DNA from: an uncultured Granulosicoccaceae bacterium
GTDB taxonomy: Bacteria > Pseudomonadota > Gammaproteobacteria > Granulosicoccales > Granulosicoccaceae
DNA: 46,641 nt
Direction of reading: 5' to 3'
NCBI GenBank assembly: GCA_937931165.1
Contig: CALHCI010000085.1
Location: 1 to 46,641 of the forward strand
Under the pieces are notes generated by a model. That model was not told where the DNA came from, did no database searches, and worked only from the letters and a program-made list of their open reading frames with translations. Both the position numbers and the translations under genes were made by a program. Positions 34,115-42,327 of this stretch are shown here, piece by piece; the first letter of the stretch is position 1, and each line of letters opens with the position of its first letter.

Positions 34115-34966
34115 ATGACGCCTATGAGTGATCGCGTTCACATATCTCCGCAAGTGTGGGGCGGGCTGATATCAAGAGCCCGGGATAGTGTCTGGGCCGG
34201 ATTGCTGGGTTGTTGTTGTGCTTTGTTGCTGATGATTCCACCGGTAACAACGGCAGGTGATTACAACAATACGGATACCAGCATCCCACCGATAAGCGAA
34301 TTTGAAATGGCGAGATTGATTTTTGATCACAACCGCCAAAGTACCTGGGGTCCGGGGCGACCGTGGTGGGCGATTGACTGGCCGGATGCAGAGCAACACT
34401 TTACCGACGGCGTTACGCGTTACACCAGAGTTAATATTGCACCCGATAGCCGACACATACGCCTGACAGATGCGGCCATTTTTGATTACCCGTGGTTATT
34501 TGTGCAACAGGTCGGGCGCTGGTACCTCGGGCGACTTGAGCAACTGCAGTTGCGTGAATATCTGCTGCGTGGCGGGTTTATGGTTGTGGATGATTTTCAT
34601 GGTCCTGATCAGTGGGATACATTTTCTGAAGTCATGTCGCAGGTACTGCCCGAATACAAAATAGTGGATATTCCCGGTGGGGATGAACTGCTGCATGTGT
34701 TATACGAGCTTGAACAACGAACCCAGATACCCGGTCGCAGACATCTTTATCAGGGTACCGATGGTGTGATGGTGCAAATGCCACATACACCAGCGCGGTG
34801 GAGAGGTATTTATGACCAGCACGGCAGGTTAATGGTAGCGATTAATTTTAATATGGATATGGGCGATGCCTGGGAACATGCGGACGATCCGGTTTATCCG
34901 GTACCCATGACATCACTGGCTTATCGGTTTGGTATAAATTATTTGATTTACGCAATGACACATTAG
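34115..34966 (+). CDS. DUF4159-family exported protein
   Basis: The protein has about 283 residues, starting at ATG 34115 or the next ATG at 34124; an upstream TTG is less likely. A membrane segment (about residues 23-45) anchors or exports it. The DUF4159 core follows: an EMARLIFDHNRQ strand, WAIDWPDAEQHFTDGVTRYT, FDYPWLFVQQVGRW, and LREYLLRGGFMVVDDFHG. The family occurs next to methanol-dehydrogenase-type or von Willebrand-containing gene sets in other bacteria, but neither is in this window. It stands alone and its role is unknown. Confidence 0.8.
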   Translation: MTPMSDRVHISPQVWGGLISRARDSVWAGLLGCCCALLLMIPPVTTAGDYNNTDTSIPPISEFEMARLIFDHNRQSTWGPGRPWWAIDWPDAEQHFTDGVTRYTRVNIAPDSRHIRLTDAAIFDYPWLFVQQVGRWYLGRLEQLQLREYLLRGGFMVVDDFHGPDQWDTFSEVMSQVLPEYKIVDIPGGDELLHVLYELEQRTQIPGRRHLYQGTDGVMVQMPHTPARWRGIYDQHGRLMVAINFNMDMGDAWEHADDPVYPVPMTSLAYRFGINYLIYAMTH

Positions 34967-35045
34967 TATTTAGCACCCCGGTCAAAATGTAGGTAGACTG
35001 CAAAGTTAATAATATCTTTCCTGCTTAAAGACACCGGAGTCACTG

Positions 35046-35669
35046 ATGCCGAGTTACAAACTAACCTATTTCGATATAGACGGTGGCCGTGCCGAACCTA
35101 TTCGTATCGGTTTACATGCTGCGGGTATTGCGTTTGAAGATCATCGCATCAGTTTTCAGGAGTTCGGTGAGCAACGCGGCGGCATTCGTTTTCGGGCTGT
35201 GCCTGTCATGGAAATAGACGGCGTGCAGGTCACGCAGTCGAATGCGTTGAGTCGTTACGTGGGGCGACTGGCAGCGTTGTATCCGACTGATCAGCTGCAG
35301 GCGCTTTACTGTGATGAAGTCATGGGTGCCATGGAAGATCTGACGCACTATGTGGTGCAAACTTTCGGGCTGGAAGGAGAGGCGCTGGAAGAAGCGCGTA
35401 AACAACTCACCGAAGGCCGCATTACGGTGTTTTTAAAAGGCACTGCCGAGCTGCTCGAGCGTGGTGGCGGTAGCTATTTTGCAGATAATCAGCTGACGAT
35501 GGCTGACTTGAAAGCCTTTGTACAGGTAAGGTCACTGGCGTCCGGGCGGCTTGATCATGTACCGGGAGACATTGTACAAACCCTGGCACCGACACTAATG
35601 GAGCACCAGCAGCGCATCAGTGAAGATCCTCGAGTGGTGGCGTATTATCAGAGTCGTGCCCAGTCGTAA
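35046..35669 (+). CDS. Glutathione S-transferase, sigma/alpha-like
   Basis: The 207-residue protein starts after a GGAG site. It has the N-terminal thioredoxin fold with catalytic Tyr8 in LTYFDIDGGRAEPIR, the cis-proline in VPVMEIDG, and the glutathione-binding QSNALSRYVGR. The C-terminal helical domain follows. It conjugates or reduces electrophiles with glutathione in the cytoplasm. The YFDxxGRAE opening is typical of the sigma/alpha/pi group, rare in bacteria compared with the beta group. Confidence 0.85.
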   Translation: MPSYKLTYFDIDGGRAEPIRIGLHAAGIAFEDHRISFQEFGEQRGGIRFRAVPVMEIDGVQVTQSNALSRYVGRLAALYPTDQLQALYCDEVMGAMEDLTHYVVQTFGLEGEALEEARKQLTEGRITVFLKGTAELLERGGGSYFADNQLTMADLKAFVQVRSLASGRLDHVPGDIVQTLAPTLMEHQQRISEDPRVVAYYQSRAQS

Positions 35670-35777
35670 CACGCTGTACCAGTATGGCTTAGGGATGGCA
35701 GTATTTGCTGTCATCCATCATTGAGTTTCGCTTATTTTGACTGTCATTGGCTCTGCTGTTAATAGAATAGGTTATCG

Positions 35778-36404
35778 CTAACCGTCACTTCCGTATACCA
35801 GTTGTACACTCGGTCTTTTCATTACCTCTGTAGCAATGCGATGAACGTTGGGAAATTCGCCAACAGACGGATGTCCGAGTGAGGTTTTCAGCCAGGTTGT
35901 CAGCATGGTTAAATAGATATCTGCGGCACTGAACTGATCACCGAGCACCCAGAGATTGTTGCCGATCTGATCATCAATTACCTGCCAGGTTTCGCGAAGG
36001 CGACGGTTACCTCGCCGTTGGGCGCCGGGTTCATCTGCGCTGGTGTCGGAAAATCGCTGTGGGTAATAGCTTAACTGAAACGCAGTTTGTACTGAGCTTG
36101 AAAAGTACACCAGTGTCTGCAGGTAGAGCCCGCGTTCGTCTGAGTCAGGTGGTGGCGCAAGCTTAGCTTCGGCGTATTTGTCGCAAAGGAAAATGGTAAT
36201 GGCGGCGCATTCGTACATGGCTTTGTCATTCCATATAAGCACGGGTATCCAGCCATTCGGGTTTAACGCGAGTTGCTCGGGCGAGCGTGGTTTGTCCATG
36301 TCGATGGTGGTTTCGATGAGTTCATACGTAGCGCCGATTTCCTCTAAAATCACTCTAACGCCCATCGATGCACTGCCGCGCGCGTAATACAGCTGATATG
36401 TCAT
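35778..36404 (-). CDS. Glutathione S-transferase family protein
   Basis: The 208-residue protein has an AAAGG ribosome binding site. The N-terminal domain contains YYARGSASMGVRVILEEIG, where a serine is in the usual catalytic position, the LNPNGWIPVLIWNDKAMYECAAI cis-Pro and glutathione-binding strand, and a helical C-terminal half. It belongs to a different GST subgroup from the neighbour at 35046-35669 and is convergent with it. The substrate is unknown. Confidence 0.83.
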   Translation of the reverse strand: MTYQLYYARGSASMGVRVILEEIGATYELIETTIDMDKPRSPEQLALNPNGWIPVLIWNDKAMYECAAITIFLCDKYAEAKLAPPPDSDERGLYLQTLVYFSSSVQTAFQLSYYPQRFSDTSADEPGAQRRGNRRLRETWQVIDDQIGNNLWVLGDQFSAADIYLTMLTTWLKTSLGHPSVGEFPNVHRIATEVMKRPSVQLVYGSDG

Positions 36405-36576
36405 AGCCGGGTTACCTTTCTTTTGCTATAAGGTTTAAGTGTTAGTGTATTCTGTCGGGAATGTTCCGGTGTTGGCAACCACTCTCTTGTACTTGCCAGT
36501 TTTTACCTGATCAGTCTGTACCTGATCGACGCCGGTTGGCGATCCATTCTTATTTCTGATATGGCCTTTCCATGAT

Positions 36577-38106
36577 ATGGCTCAGTTAAGCCGTTTGCAG
36601 CGTGGCAGTGCGCTTGCTTCAACGATCATTGCGTCGAGTATGGGGTTTATCGATGGCACTATCGTGCATATCGCATTGCCAAGCATACAACGCGATTTGG
36701 GCACCAGCTTTGCTGCACTGCAGTGGGTAGCCAATACCTATTTACTGGCGCTGTGTGCACTGCTGATCGTAAGTGGATCACTCGGGGATCGTTACGGACC
36801 ACGCCGATTATTTCTTATTGGCATTGCAGTTTTCACTGTGTCTTCTGCCGCTTGTGCTGCAGCACCTGACAGTTTCTGGCTGATTAGTGCGCGTACCTGT
36901 CAGGGGGTCGGTGCAGCGCTCATGTTGCCGCAGTCTCTGTCCATCATTGCGCGGTTGTATCCGCCGGAACAACGCGGCAAAGCGGTTGGTATATGGTCAG
37001 CAACGGCGTCGGCATCTGCTGCTGCCGGACCGGTGTTAGGCGGTTTTCTGGTCGATAACGGTGGTTGGCCGTATGCGTTCTGGGTAAACCTGCCGTTGGG
37101 TGTACTGGCGTTTGTACTGGCAAAAATTGCTGTACCCCGTGGTGCTGAGCGCAAGCCGGTGTCACTTGACTGGCCGGGTGCACTGCTGCTGGTGTCAGGG
37201 CTTGGTGCCTTTGTATTCTCTACCATAAACCTGTCATTGTATGCCGTCGGTTCGTTACAGGTATGGCCGGGCTGGCTTGCAGGTGTGTTAGCGCTGGCAA
37301 TGTTTTACTGGTGGGAACGGCGTGCGCCACAACCCATATTACCAGCGCATTTTCTGGCTAATCGCGAATTTGTTTTGCTGAATGCCTATTGCCTGACCAT
37401 ATTTGCAACCTTTGCAGCGGTCATGTTTTTAGTACCGTATATGTTGATTTCTTCTCTCGGCCTGAGTGCTTCTACGGCAGCGTTAAACATGCTGCCAATG
37501 GGTGTGTGTATTAGTTTGATGGCGCGTCCGGTGGGTGGCTGGGCTGACCGTATCGGTTATCGTACCCCGATGATCATGGGGGCATTAGGTATTGCACTGG
37601 TGACTGTTGGTGCCTGTGCCATTGTCTGGCTGCGGACACCATGGGCTGGTGCGGTAGTGATGGCGTTGTTTGGATTGTCAGCGGGATTGATGGTGACGCC
37701 GTTAACCACAGGTGTATTGAATAGTGTAAATACCGATGAAAGCGGGCTCGCTTCCGGTATTAATCATGGCGTAACCCGTATTGGCCACCTGCTGTCTATT
37801 GCCTTGTTCGGTGCAATGCTGGCGTTGCGTTATCGCTTTCACCTTGATGATAGTCTTACGGTCAATGTGGCAGACGAAGGGGTGCGGTCTTTGCTCGCTC
37901 CGGTGATACTTGAAACTGCTGATGCTATATCCCAGGCAGATCTGGGTGTGCTTCCTGTCAGTCTACACACTACCGCTCAGCAGGTGATGTCTCATGCGCT
38001 TGACCGGGCTTTTATTGAGGTGATGATAGGCGCCTGTGTGTTTTCATTGCTCGCTGCGTGGAGTGCGCTATCGTTGAAAGATAATGCGTTTGATAAGGGC
38101 AATTAA
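36577..38106 (+). CDS. MFS drug:H+ antiporter-2 (DHA2, EmrB/QacA-like) exporter
   Basis: The 509-residue inner-membrane protein with about 14 predicted helices shows the DHA2 signatures: MGFIDGTIVHIALPSIQRDLG in helix 1, the GSLGDRYGPRRLFLIG motif A loop, and the motif C-like AAAGPVLGGFL. Length suits 14-helix antiporters that export lipophilic compounds using the proton gradient. No companion EmrA-type adaptor gene is present. It is convergent with the dienelactone hydrolase-like gene. No clear ribosome binding site was seen. Confidence 0.88.
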   Translation: MAQLSRLQRGSALASTIIASSMGFIDGTIVHIALPSIQRDLGTSFAALQWVANTYLLALCALLIVSGSLGDRYGPRRLFLIGIAVFTVSSAACAAAPDSFWLISARTCQGVGAALMLPQSLSIIARLYPPEQRGKAVGIWSATASASAAAGPVLGGFLVDNGGWPYAFWVNLPLGVLAFVLAKIAVPRGAERKPVSLDWPGALLLVSGLGAFVFSTINLSLYAVGSLQVWPGWLAGVLALAMFYWWERRAPQPILPAHFLANREFVLLNAYCLTIFATFAAVMFLVPYMLISSLGLSASTAALNMLPMGVCISLMARPVGGWADRIGYRTPMIMGALGIALVTVGACAIVWLRTPWAGAVVMALFGLSAGLMVTPLTTGVLNSVNTDESGLASGINHGVTRIGHLLSIALFGAMLALRYRFHLDDSLTVNVADEGVRSLLAPVILETADAISQADLGVLPVSLHTTAQQVMSHALDRAFIEVMIGACVFSLLAAWSALSLKDNAFDKGN

Positions 38107-38130
38107 TACACACTGAATGATCAGGGGTTG

Positions 38131-38868
38131 TCAGGTTTGTTTCAGGTGACGTGCAAACAGGTCGAATACCTTTTTCCAGCTGGCTTCTGATGCCTCTGGA
38201 TTATAGGTTGCGCGCTCTAGAAAACAGTAGCCATGGTCTGCGCCTTCAAATACATCCATGTCATAGTTGAGCCCGGCGGAGTCGAGGTGGCTTTTAAGCG
38301 TGGCGATGTACTCGGGCGGGGTGTAGGTGTCGAGGCTGCCAAAACCGTAGTACAACTCGGCTTTAATACCACTGAGGTGTAAGTGTGGCGAGTCTGGTTC
38401 GTCGGTAACCAGACGAGTGCCATAAAGTGATGCGGCACAGGCAAACCGGTCTGTGAACTTGCTTGCAGCGGTAGTAATAAACCTTCCGCTCATACAATAA
38501 CCGACACTGCCGATTTTATCAGACAGCACTTCGGCACGACCATCAAGATAGCCGATCACCCCGGCGGTATCCTGATTGATATCTGCATCTGTCAGCCCCC
38601 GGTAGGCAGCCAGTATAACTGAGGTCATGCCCTCGCTGCGTCGCGTCACATCGAACCGGATAGTGCCGTAGCGATGGTAGAGATCCGGAACAATGCACGC
38701 ATAGCCCTGCACGGCAATCCGCCGTGCCATATTGTGCAGCTCTTCCCTAATGCCGGGTGCGTCCATGTACAGAATAATGGCCGGCCAGGTGTTATCGAGG
38801 TCGGGCACGACATAGAAGCCGGGAATCACGCCATGTGCGCTGGTAACGCTGACAATGCTTTCGTGCAT
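38131..38868 (-). CDS. Dienelactone hydrolase family protein
   Basis: The 245-residue alpha/beta hydrolase carries the cysteine nucleophile (Cys125) in GSVGYCMSGRF, the aspartate in GSLDTYTP and the histidine in GADHGYCF, which is the Cys-Asp-His triad of dienelactone hydrolases. Family members open lactones in chloroaromatic degradation, but many have other esterase roles. It is the third gene on this strand after ArsR and SRPBCC genes, and may belong to the same unit; a 111-base gap separates it from the SRPBCC gene. Confidence 0.87.
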   Translation of the reverse strand: MHESIVSVTSAHGVIPGFYVVPDLDNTWPAIILYMDAPGIREELHNMARRIAVQGYACIVPDLYHRYGTIRFDVTRRSEGMTSVILAAYRGLTDADINQDTAGVIGYLDGRAEVLSDKIGSVGYCMSGRFITTAASKFTDRFACAASLYGTRLVTDEPDSPHLHLSGIKAELYYGFGSLDTYTPPEYIATLKSHLDSAGLNYDMDVFEGADHGYCFLERATYNPEASEASWKKVFDLFARHLKQT

Positions 38869-38979
38869 GGTGTATCTGCCAAGTCTGGTTGTGCGGCAAT
38901 TATTGCATTAACACGCTTTGTAAAACTACTGCCGGATTTATGCAGTGCCGTTACACCATGGCATAACGGCAGCGATTGA

Positions 38980-39411
38980 TCACTCTTCTGCAATAGCCGT
39001 TCGCATTGACATGAAATGCTCGTCCCATCCTTTATCGAGTGCCAGTAACAGCCCCATCGCAGAATCACCCGCGGCATCGCTAATACCTTCATGCGTCAGT
39101 GTCAGCCGTGTGCCGCCGCTAATAGCTTCAAGTTTCCAGTGCACTGTGGTCATCGCGCCTGCCAGCGGTGTTATGGTAAACGTCCACTCCATACTGTGTG
39201 GTTTATCCATGGAAACTACTTTTCCCCAGCAGACCTTTTTAGTGCTGCCGTCCTGTTGTGACTGCATCAGTTCGTAGTCGTGTCCTTCAGTCAGATCAGC
39301 GCTACTGGGGTGGAACCATTGTCCGAGTTTCTTCTGCTCTGTGAGATAGGTCCAGATAACATCCGGTGTGGCGGCAAGAAAAACAGATTTGGAAATAGTG
39401 GTGGCTGACAT
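38980..39411 (-). CDS. SRPBCC (AHSA1-like) family protein
   Basis: The 143-residue protein of the START/Bet v1-like superfamily has the AHSA1 pattern: ATPDVIWTYLTEQKKLGQWF at the start, then WTFTITPLAGAMTTVHWKLE and a terminal LDKGWDEHFMSM helix. A good AGGAA site precedes it. These proteins bind hydrophobic ligands and are commonly encoded next to an ArsR regulator, as here, with nine bases between the genes. Its ligand may be the signal controlled by the repressor. Confidence 0.85.
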   Translation of the reverse strand: MSATTISKSVFLAATPDVIWTYLTEQKKLGQWFHPSSADLTEGHDYELMQSQQDGSTKKVCWGKVVSMDKPHSMEWTFTITPLAGAMTTVHWKLEAISGGTRLTLTHEGISDAAGDSAMGLLLALDKGWDEHFMSMRTAIAEE

Positions 39412-39420
39412 GGTTCGTTC

Positions 39421-39735
39421 CTATTGGTTATTAAAAACATCTTGTAGTGCGGACAGTTTGTCGTCCCAGAATTGATCGAAGTAGCTCATCCACTCGGTAA
39501 CGTTTTTCAGTCCCTGAGGCTGCAGGCGGTTAATACGTTCACGCCCGCTCGGGTGCACAGAAATAAGTTGCCCTTCTTCGAGCATGTTCAGGTGTTTTTT
39601 AACGGCTGCTCTGGTGATCGGGAATTCAGCGGCAATTTCTCCGATGGTCATCTCCTGTCGGGAAAGGAGCATCAGGATGTCGCGGCGAGTGGGATCTGCG
39701 AGTGCCCGGAAACTGTTCTGTACTTGAGCAGACAT
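39421..39735 (-). CDS. ArsR-family transcriptional regulator
   Basis: The 104-residue winged helix-turn-helix protein has the opening FRALADPTRRDILMLLSRQEMTIGEIAAEFPITRAAVKKHLNMLEEGQLI. There are no metal-binding cysteine motifs of the ArsR/SmtB type, so it is one of the metal-independent repressors paired with SRPBCC proteins. It is upstream of the SRPBCC gene and probably represses its own operon through the 15-bp inverted repeat just upstream. Confidence 0.9.
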   Translation of the reverse strand: MSAQVQNSFRALADPTRRDILMLLSRQEMTIGEIAAEFPITRAAVKKHLNMLEEGQLISVHPSGRERINRLQPQGLKNVTEWMSYFDQFWDDKLSALQDVFNNQ

Positions 39736-39740
39736 TACAT

Positions 39741-39787
39741 ATGATACCGTTTGGTTTCATATATTAAATAATACCAAAAGGTATCAT
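39741..39787. promoter_or_regulatory. Inverted-repeat operator of the ArsR operon
   Basis: ATGATACCGTTTGGT (39741-39755) and ACCAAAAGGTATCAT (39773-39787) are an inverted repeat matching at 14 of 15 positions, spaced by an AT-rich stretch. It begins six bases upstream of the ArsR start codon and overlaps the likely promoter, so a dimeric repressor could bind here. A third partial copy, GATATTTGGTTTC, lies to the right (about 39795-39807). Confidence 0.75.
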
Positions 39788-39949
39788 GTCAACTGATATT
39801 TGGTTTCAGGTGCTGATTGGCGGGTGAAAATAATTACTTAACGAGCGGTATATTCTATGCGAAGGAGATCGTGTTTGGTCACGGCCAACGCGGATAGCCA
39901 CCTCGATGGTGGCTGCACTTATAACAGTTTGGAAATCTCTGGTACCAGC

Positions 39950-40366
39950 TTAGAAATCTCTGGGCCGTTCACAGTAGAAATGGAGCGTTTTGGTTTTTAC
40001 TGTGTAGTTATTTGCGTTTTGTACGGTGCTGCGATGTCGTTCGTAGCTGCCAATACCTGAACTGCCCGGCGTCCAGTAAGTGCTCCGGGACCACAGTTGC
40101 CACCACGGCGAGCGATAATAACCTGCTGAGGAAACCGGTTGCACGGTGTAAGTGCCGCGACAAGCGCGCTCCATCTGAAGATAGGCGCTGATTCGTCCTG
40201 CCTCTACAGCGGCAGGGCTACCGTCAAGTGAGTACTGAATAATGCCGAATTCCTGCGTGTTGGCCGGCGTGTATTTGGCGTGTTGGTAAGGCGCTTGAAT
40301 CATCACTGCTTTCCCGCCTGCGCACCCCGCAACCAGGACGGTTGCCAAAATTAATACTAGACGCAT
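39950..40366 (-). CDS. Small lipoprotein of unknown function
   Basis: The 138-residue protein has a lipoprotein signal (MRLVLILATVLVAGC, lipobox VAGC with cysteine 15). The mature part is rich in tyrosine, serine and tryptophan (segment GYYRSPWWQLWSRSTYW) and ends with basic residues. A GGAAG site precedes the start. I recognise no family; two further cysteines (RACRG and FYCER) may form a disulfide. It lies between the ArsR operon and the permease pair. Confidence 0.65.
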   Translation of the reverse strand: MRLVLILATVLVAGCAGGKAVMIQAPYQHAKYTPANTQEFGIIQYSLDGSPAAVEAGRISAYLQMERACRGTYTVQPVSSAGYYRSPWWQLWSRSTYWTPGSSGIGSYERHRSTVQNANNYTVKTKTLHFYCERPRDF

Positions 40367-40584
40367 TTCTGCACTTCCATATGATTGTTATTACTATATC
40401 AGTGCGATTTCATTGACCGCATGTGGAACTATAGTTCAGATTGCGCTGATTCCCAGCCTGTTTTGTAAATTCAGCGTGTCGCTGTAGTGGTGTTGTTGAC
40501 TTGTTACTATTAACTGCCCCTCTTGAGTTGTACTCAACTTGCAGAGCTGTACCTGCATGATCGGATTCCCGTACTATTAATCGT

Positions 40585-41475
40585 ATGCAGAGTACTCATC
40601 ATAATAAAACAGCTTGGCTATACCTGTTGCCTGCCATTGTGGTTCTGATTGCTGTCGGTGTTGTGCCTATCGCGTTTGTGATTTTTTACTCGCTGCACGA
40701 CACGTTTGGCGGCAATGTGTTTATCTGGGCTGGTGGACAGTGGTATGCACAAGTGTTGTCGTCGGCAGAGTTTTACCAGTCTGTGCTGCGAAGCCTGGGC
40801 TTTGCGCTTCTGGTGCTATCAGTTCAGATTCCACTTGGAATATTCATAGCCCTGCGTATGCCAAAGTCAGGCTTACTGACCACTATTATTATTGTGTTGT
40901 TATCCATCCCTATGCTGACACCTGTGATTGTGGTCGGCTATCTTTGGAAAGCGATGGTGCAGCCCGGTACCGGGCTGCTTTATCAGTCGTTGTATAGTGT
41001 TGGTATTACACTGGACATGAACAGTACTCTTTGGACCTGGAGCGTGTTGTTGTTGATGGATACATGGCACTGGACCGGGTTGGTCGTGCTGTTGTGCTAT
41101 GCACGTCTGCGAGCCATTCCAAATGCTTATTATCAGGCTGCTGCTATCGATAGTGCGGGTGCCTGGGCTGTGTTTCGGTATATTCAGTTGCCCCGATTAA
41201 AACTGGTGTTGGCGATAGCTGTACTCTTGCGATTTATGGATAGCTTTACGTTGTATACAGAGCCCTATGTGATTAGTCGGGGCGGGCCCGGTGTCAGTAC
41301 CACGTTTTTATCTCATGAGCTGGTGCAAACCGGCCTGGTACAGTTTGATCTTGGTAAAGCCGGGGCGATGGCTGTGATCTATTTTCTGATAGTGATTTTT
41401 ATATCAGCGGCTTTCTATAGACTGGTCATGCCTAAACGCGAAGTGCTGGCTTTACAAAGCAAGGGCATAGCGTGA
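40585..41475 (+). CDS. glpP: ABC transporter permease, GlpP-like (MalF class)
   Basis: The 296-residue permease has about six membrane segments and the coupling loop YYQAAAIDSAGAWAVFRYIQLP. The N-terminus (LYLLPAIVVLIAVGVVPIAFV, YSLHDTFGGN) and the LLRFMDSFTLYTEPYVISRGGPG segment resemble GlpP, a subunit of the rhizobial glycerol importer GlpSTPQV. The gene overlaps the next one by four bases. No binding protein or ATPase gene is nearby in this window, so the pair depends on partners encoded elsewhere. No strong ribosome binding site was seen. Confidence 0.85.
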   Translation: MQSTHHNKTAWLYLLPAIVVLIAVGVVPIAFVIFYSLHDTFGGNVFIWAGGQWYAQVLSSAEFYQSVLRSLGFALLVLSVQIPLGIFIALRMPKSGLLTTIIIVLLSIPMLTPVIVVGYLWKAMVQPGTGLLYQSLYSVGITLDMNSTLWTWSVLLLMDTWHWTGLVVLLCYARLRAIPNAYYQAAAIDSAGAWAVFRYIQLPRLKLVLAIAVLLRFMDSFTLYTEPYVISRGGPGVSTTFLSHELVQTGLVQFDLGKAGAMAVIYFLIVIFISAAFYRLVMPKREVLALQSKGIA

Positions 41476-42269
41476 ATCGTCGGTTAGCTATTTTTCCGCT
41501 GTTCTACACATTACTTGTAATGATCCCTGTGTACTGGCTGATCACCATTAGCCTGCAGGCCAGAGGTAGCGCCAGTGAGTCGCTGGTGCTGTCCAATCCT
41601 TCCCTGGATAACTTCAGGTACATATTGTCTGAGCCGGACTGGTATCTCGGCTACGTTAATGCACTGATCTACGTAACGATCAATGTGGTGATTTCTGTAT
41701 CGGTGGCGTTACCGGCGGCTTATGCATTTTCGCGGTTTCGGTTTCCGGGTAACCACCTGCTGTTTTTTGCGTTACTGATGTTGCGAATGATGGTGCCTGC
41801 GATTCTACTGGTGCCATTCGTTCAAATGTTTTCTACGCTTAATTTAATTGATACGCATATCGCAGTGGCAGTGTCGCACTGTTTTTTCACCATTCCGTTA
41901 GCCATCTGGATACTCGAAGGCTTTATCTCGGAGGTGCCCGTTGAGATGGATGAGAGCGCCGCGATTGACGGTTATTCTGTGTTTGGTTTTTTTCGCAAGC
42001 TGTTACTGCCTCAAATTGCCACGGGTATTGCCGTCACAGCGTTTTTCTGTTTTATGTTTTCGTGGATTGAGTTTTTACTGTCTAATGCTCTGACCACCAT
42101 CGATGCAAAACCGTTTGGTGGCATTATGACGCGGGTAGGTAGTGTCATGAGTGCAAATGTACCTCTGCTTGCAGCGGCAGGTGTGCTTGGCATTGTGCCG
42201 GGGGTTATCCTTGCCATTGGTATTCGCCACCATCTGGCCCGGGGTTTCTCGTTAGGCCGAGTTGGCTGA
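41472..42269 (+). CDS. glpQ: ABC transporter permease, GlpQ-like (MalG class)
   Basis: The 265-residue permease starts at GTG 41472, overlapping the previous stop (GTGA). The coupling loop EVPVEMDESAAIDGYSVFGFF and CFMFSWIEFLLSNALTTIDAKPFG closely resemble GlpQ of the rhizobial glycerol system. It forms the second half of a heterodimeric permease with the gene at 40585-41475. Convergent with the helical-repeat protein gene, it is not followed by an ATPase. The symbol follows the ABC subunit, not the phosphodiesterase also called GlpQ. Confidence 0.85.
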   Translation: MNRRLAIFPLFYTLLVMIPVYWLITISLQARGSASESLVLSNPSLDNFRYILSEPDWYLGYVNALIYVTINVVISVSVALPAAYAFSRFRFPGNHLLFFALLMLRMMVPAILLVPFVQMFSTLNLIDTHIAVAVSHCFFTIPLAIWILEGFISEVPVEMDESAAIDGYSVFGFFRKLLLPQIATGIAVTAFFCFMFSWIEFLLSNALTTIDAKPFGGIMTRVGSVMSANVPLLAAAGVLGIVPGVILAIGIRHHLARGFSLGRVG

Positions 42270-42327
42270 TTTAAGTGACATGACTGTGACTATATCGATT
42301 TACTTGTCACCACGACTAACCGGTGGT

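Noticed and set aside
39857-40060. Short plus-strand frame opposite the small lipoprotein gene
   Set aside because: It overlaps the supported lipoprotein gene, contains a simple duplicated GAAATCTCTGG segment and matches no family.
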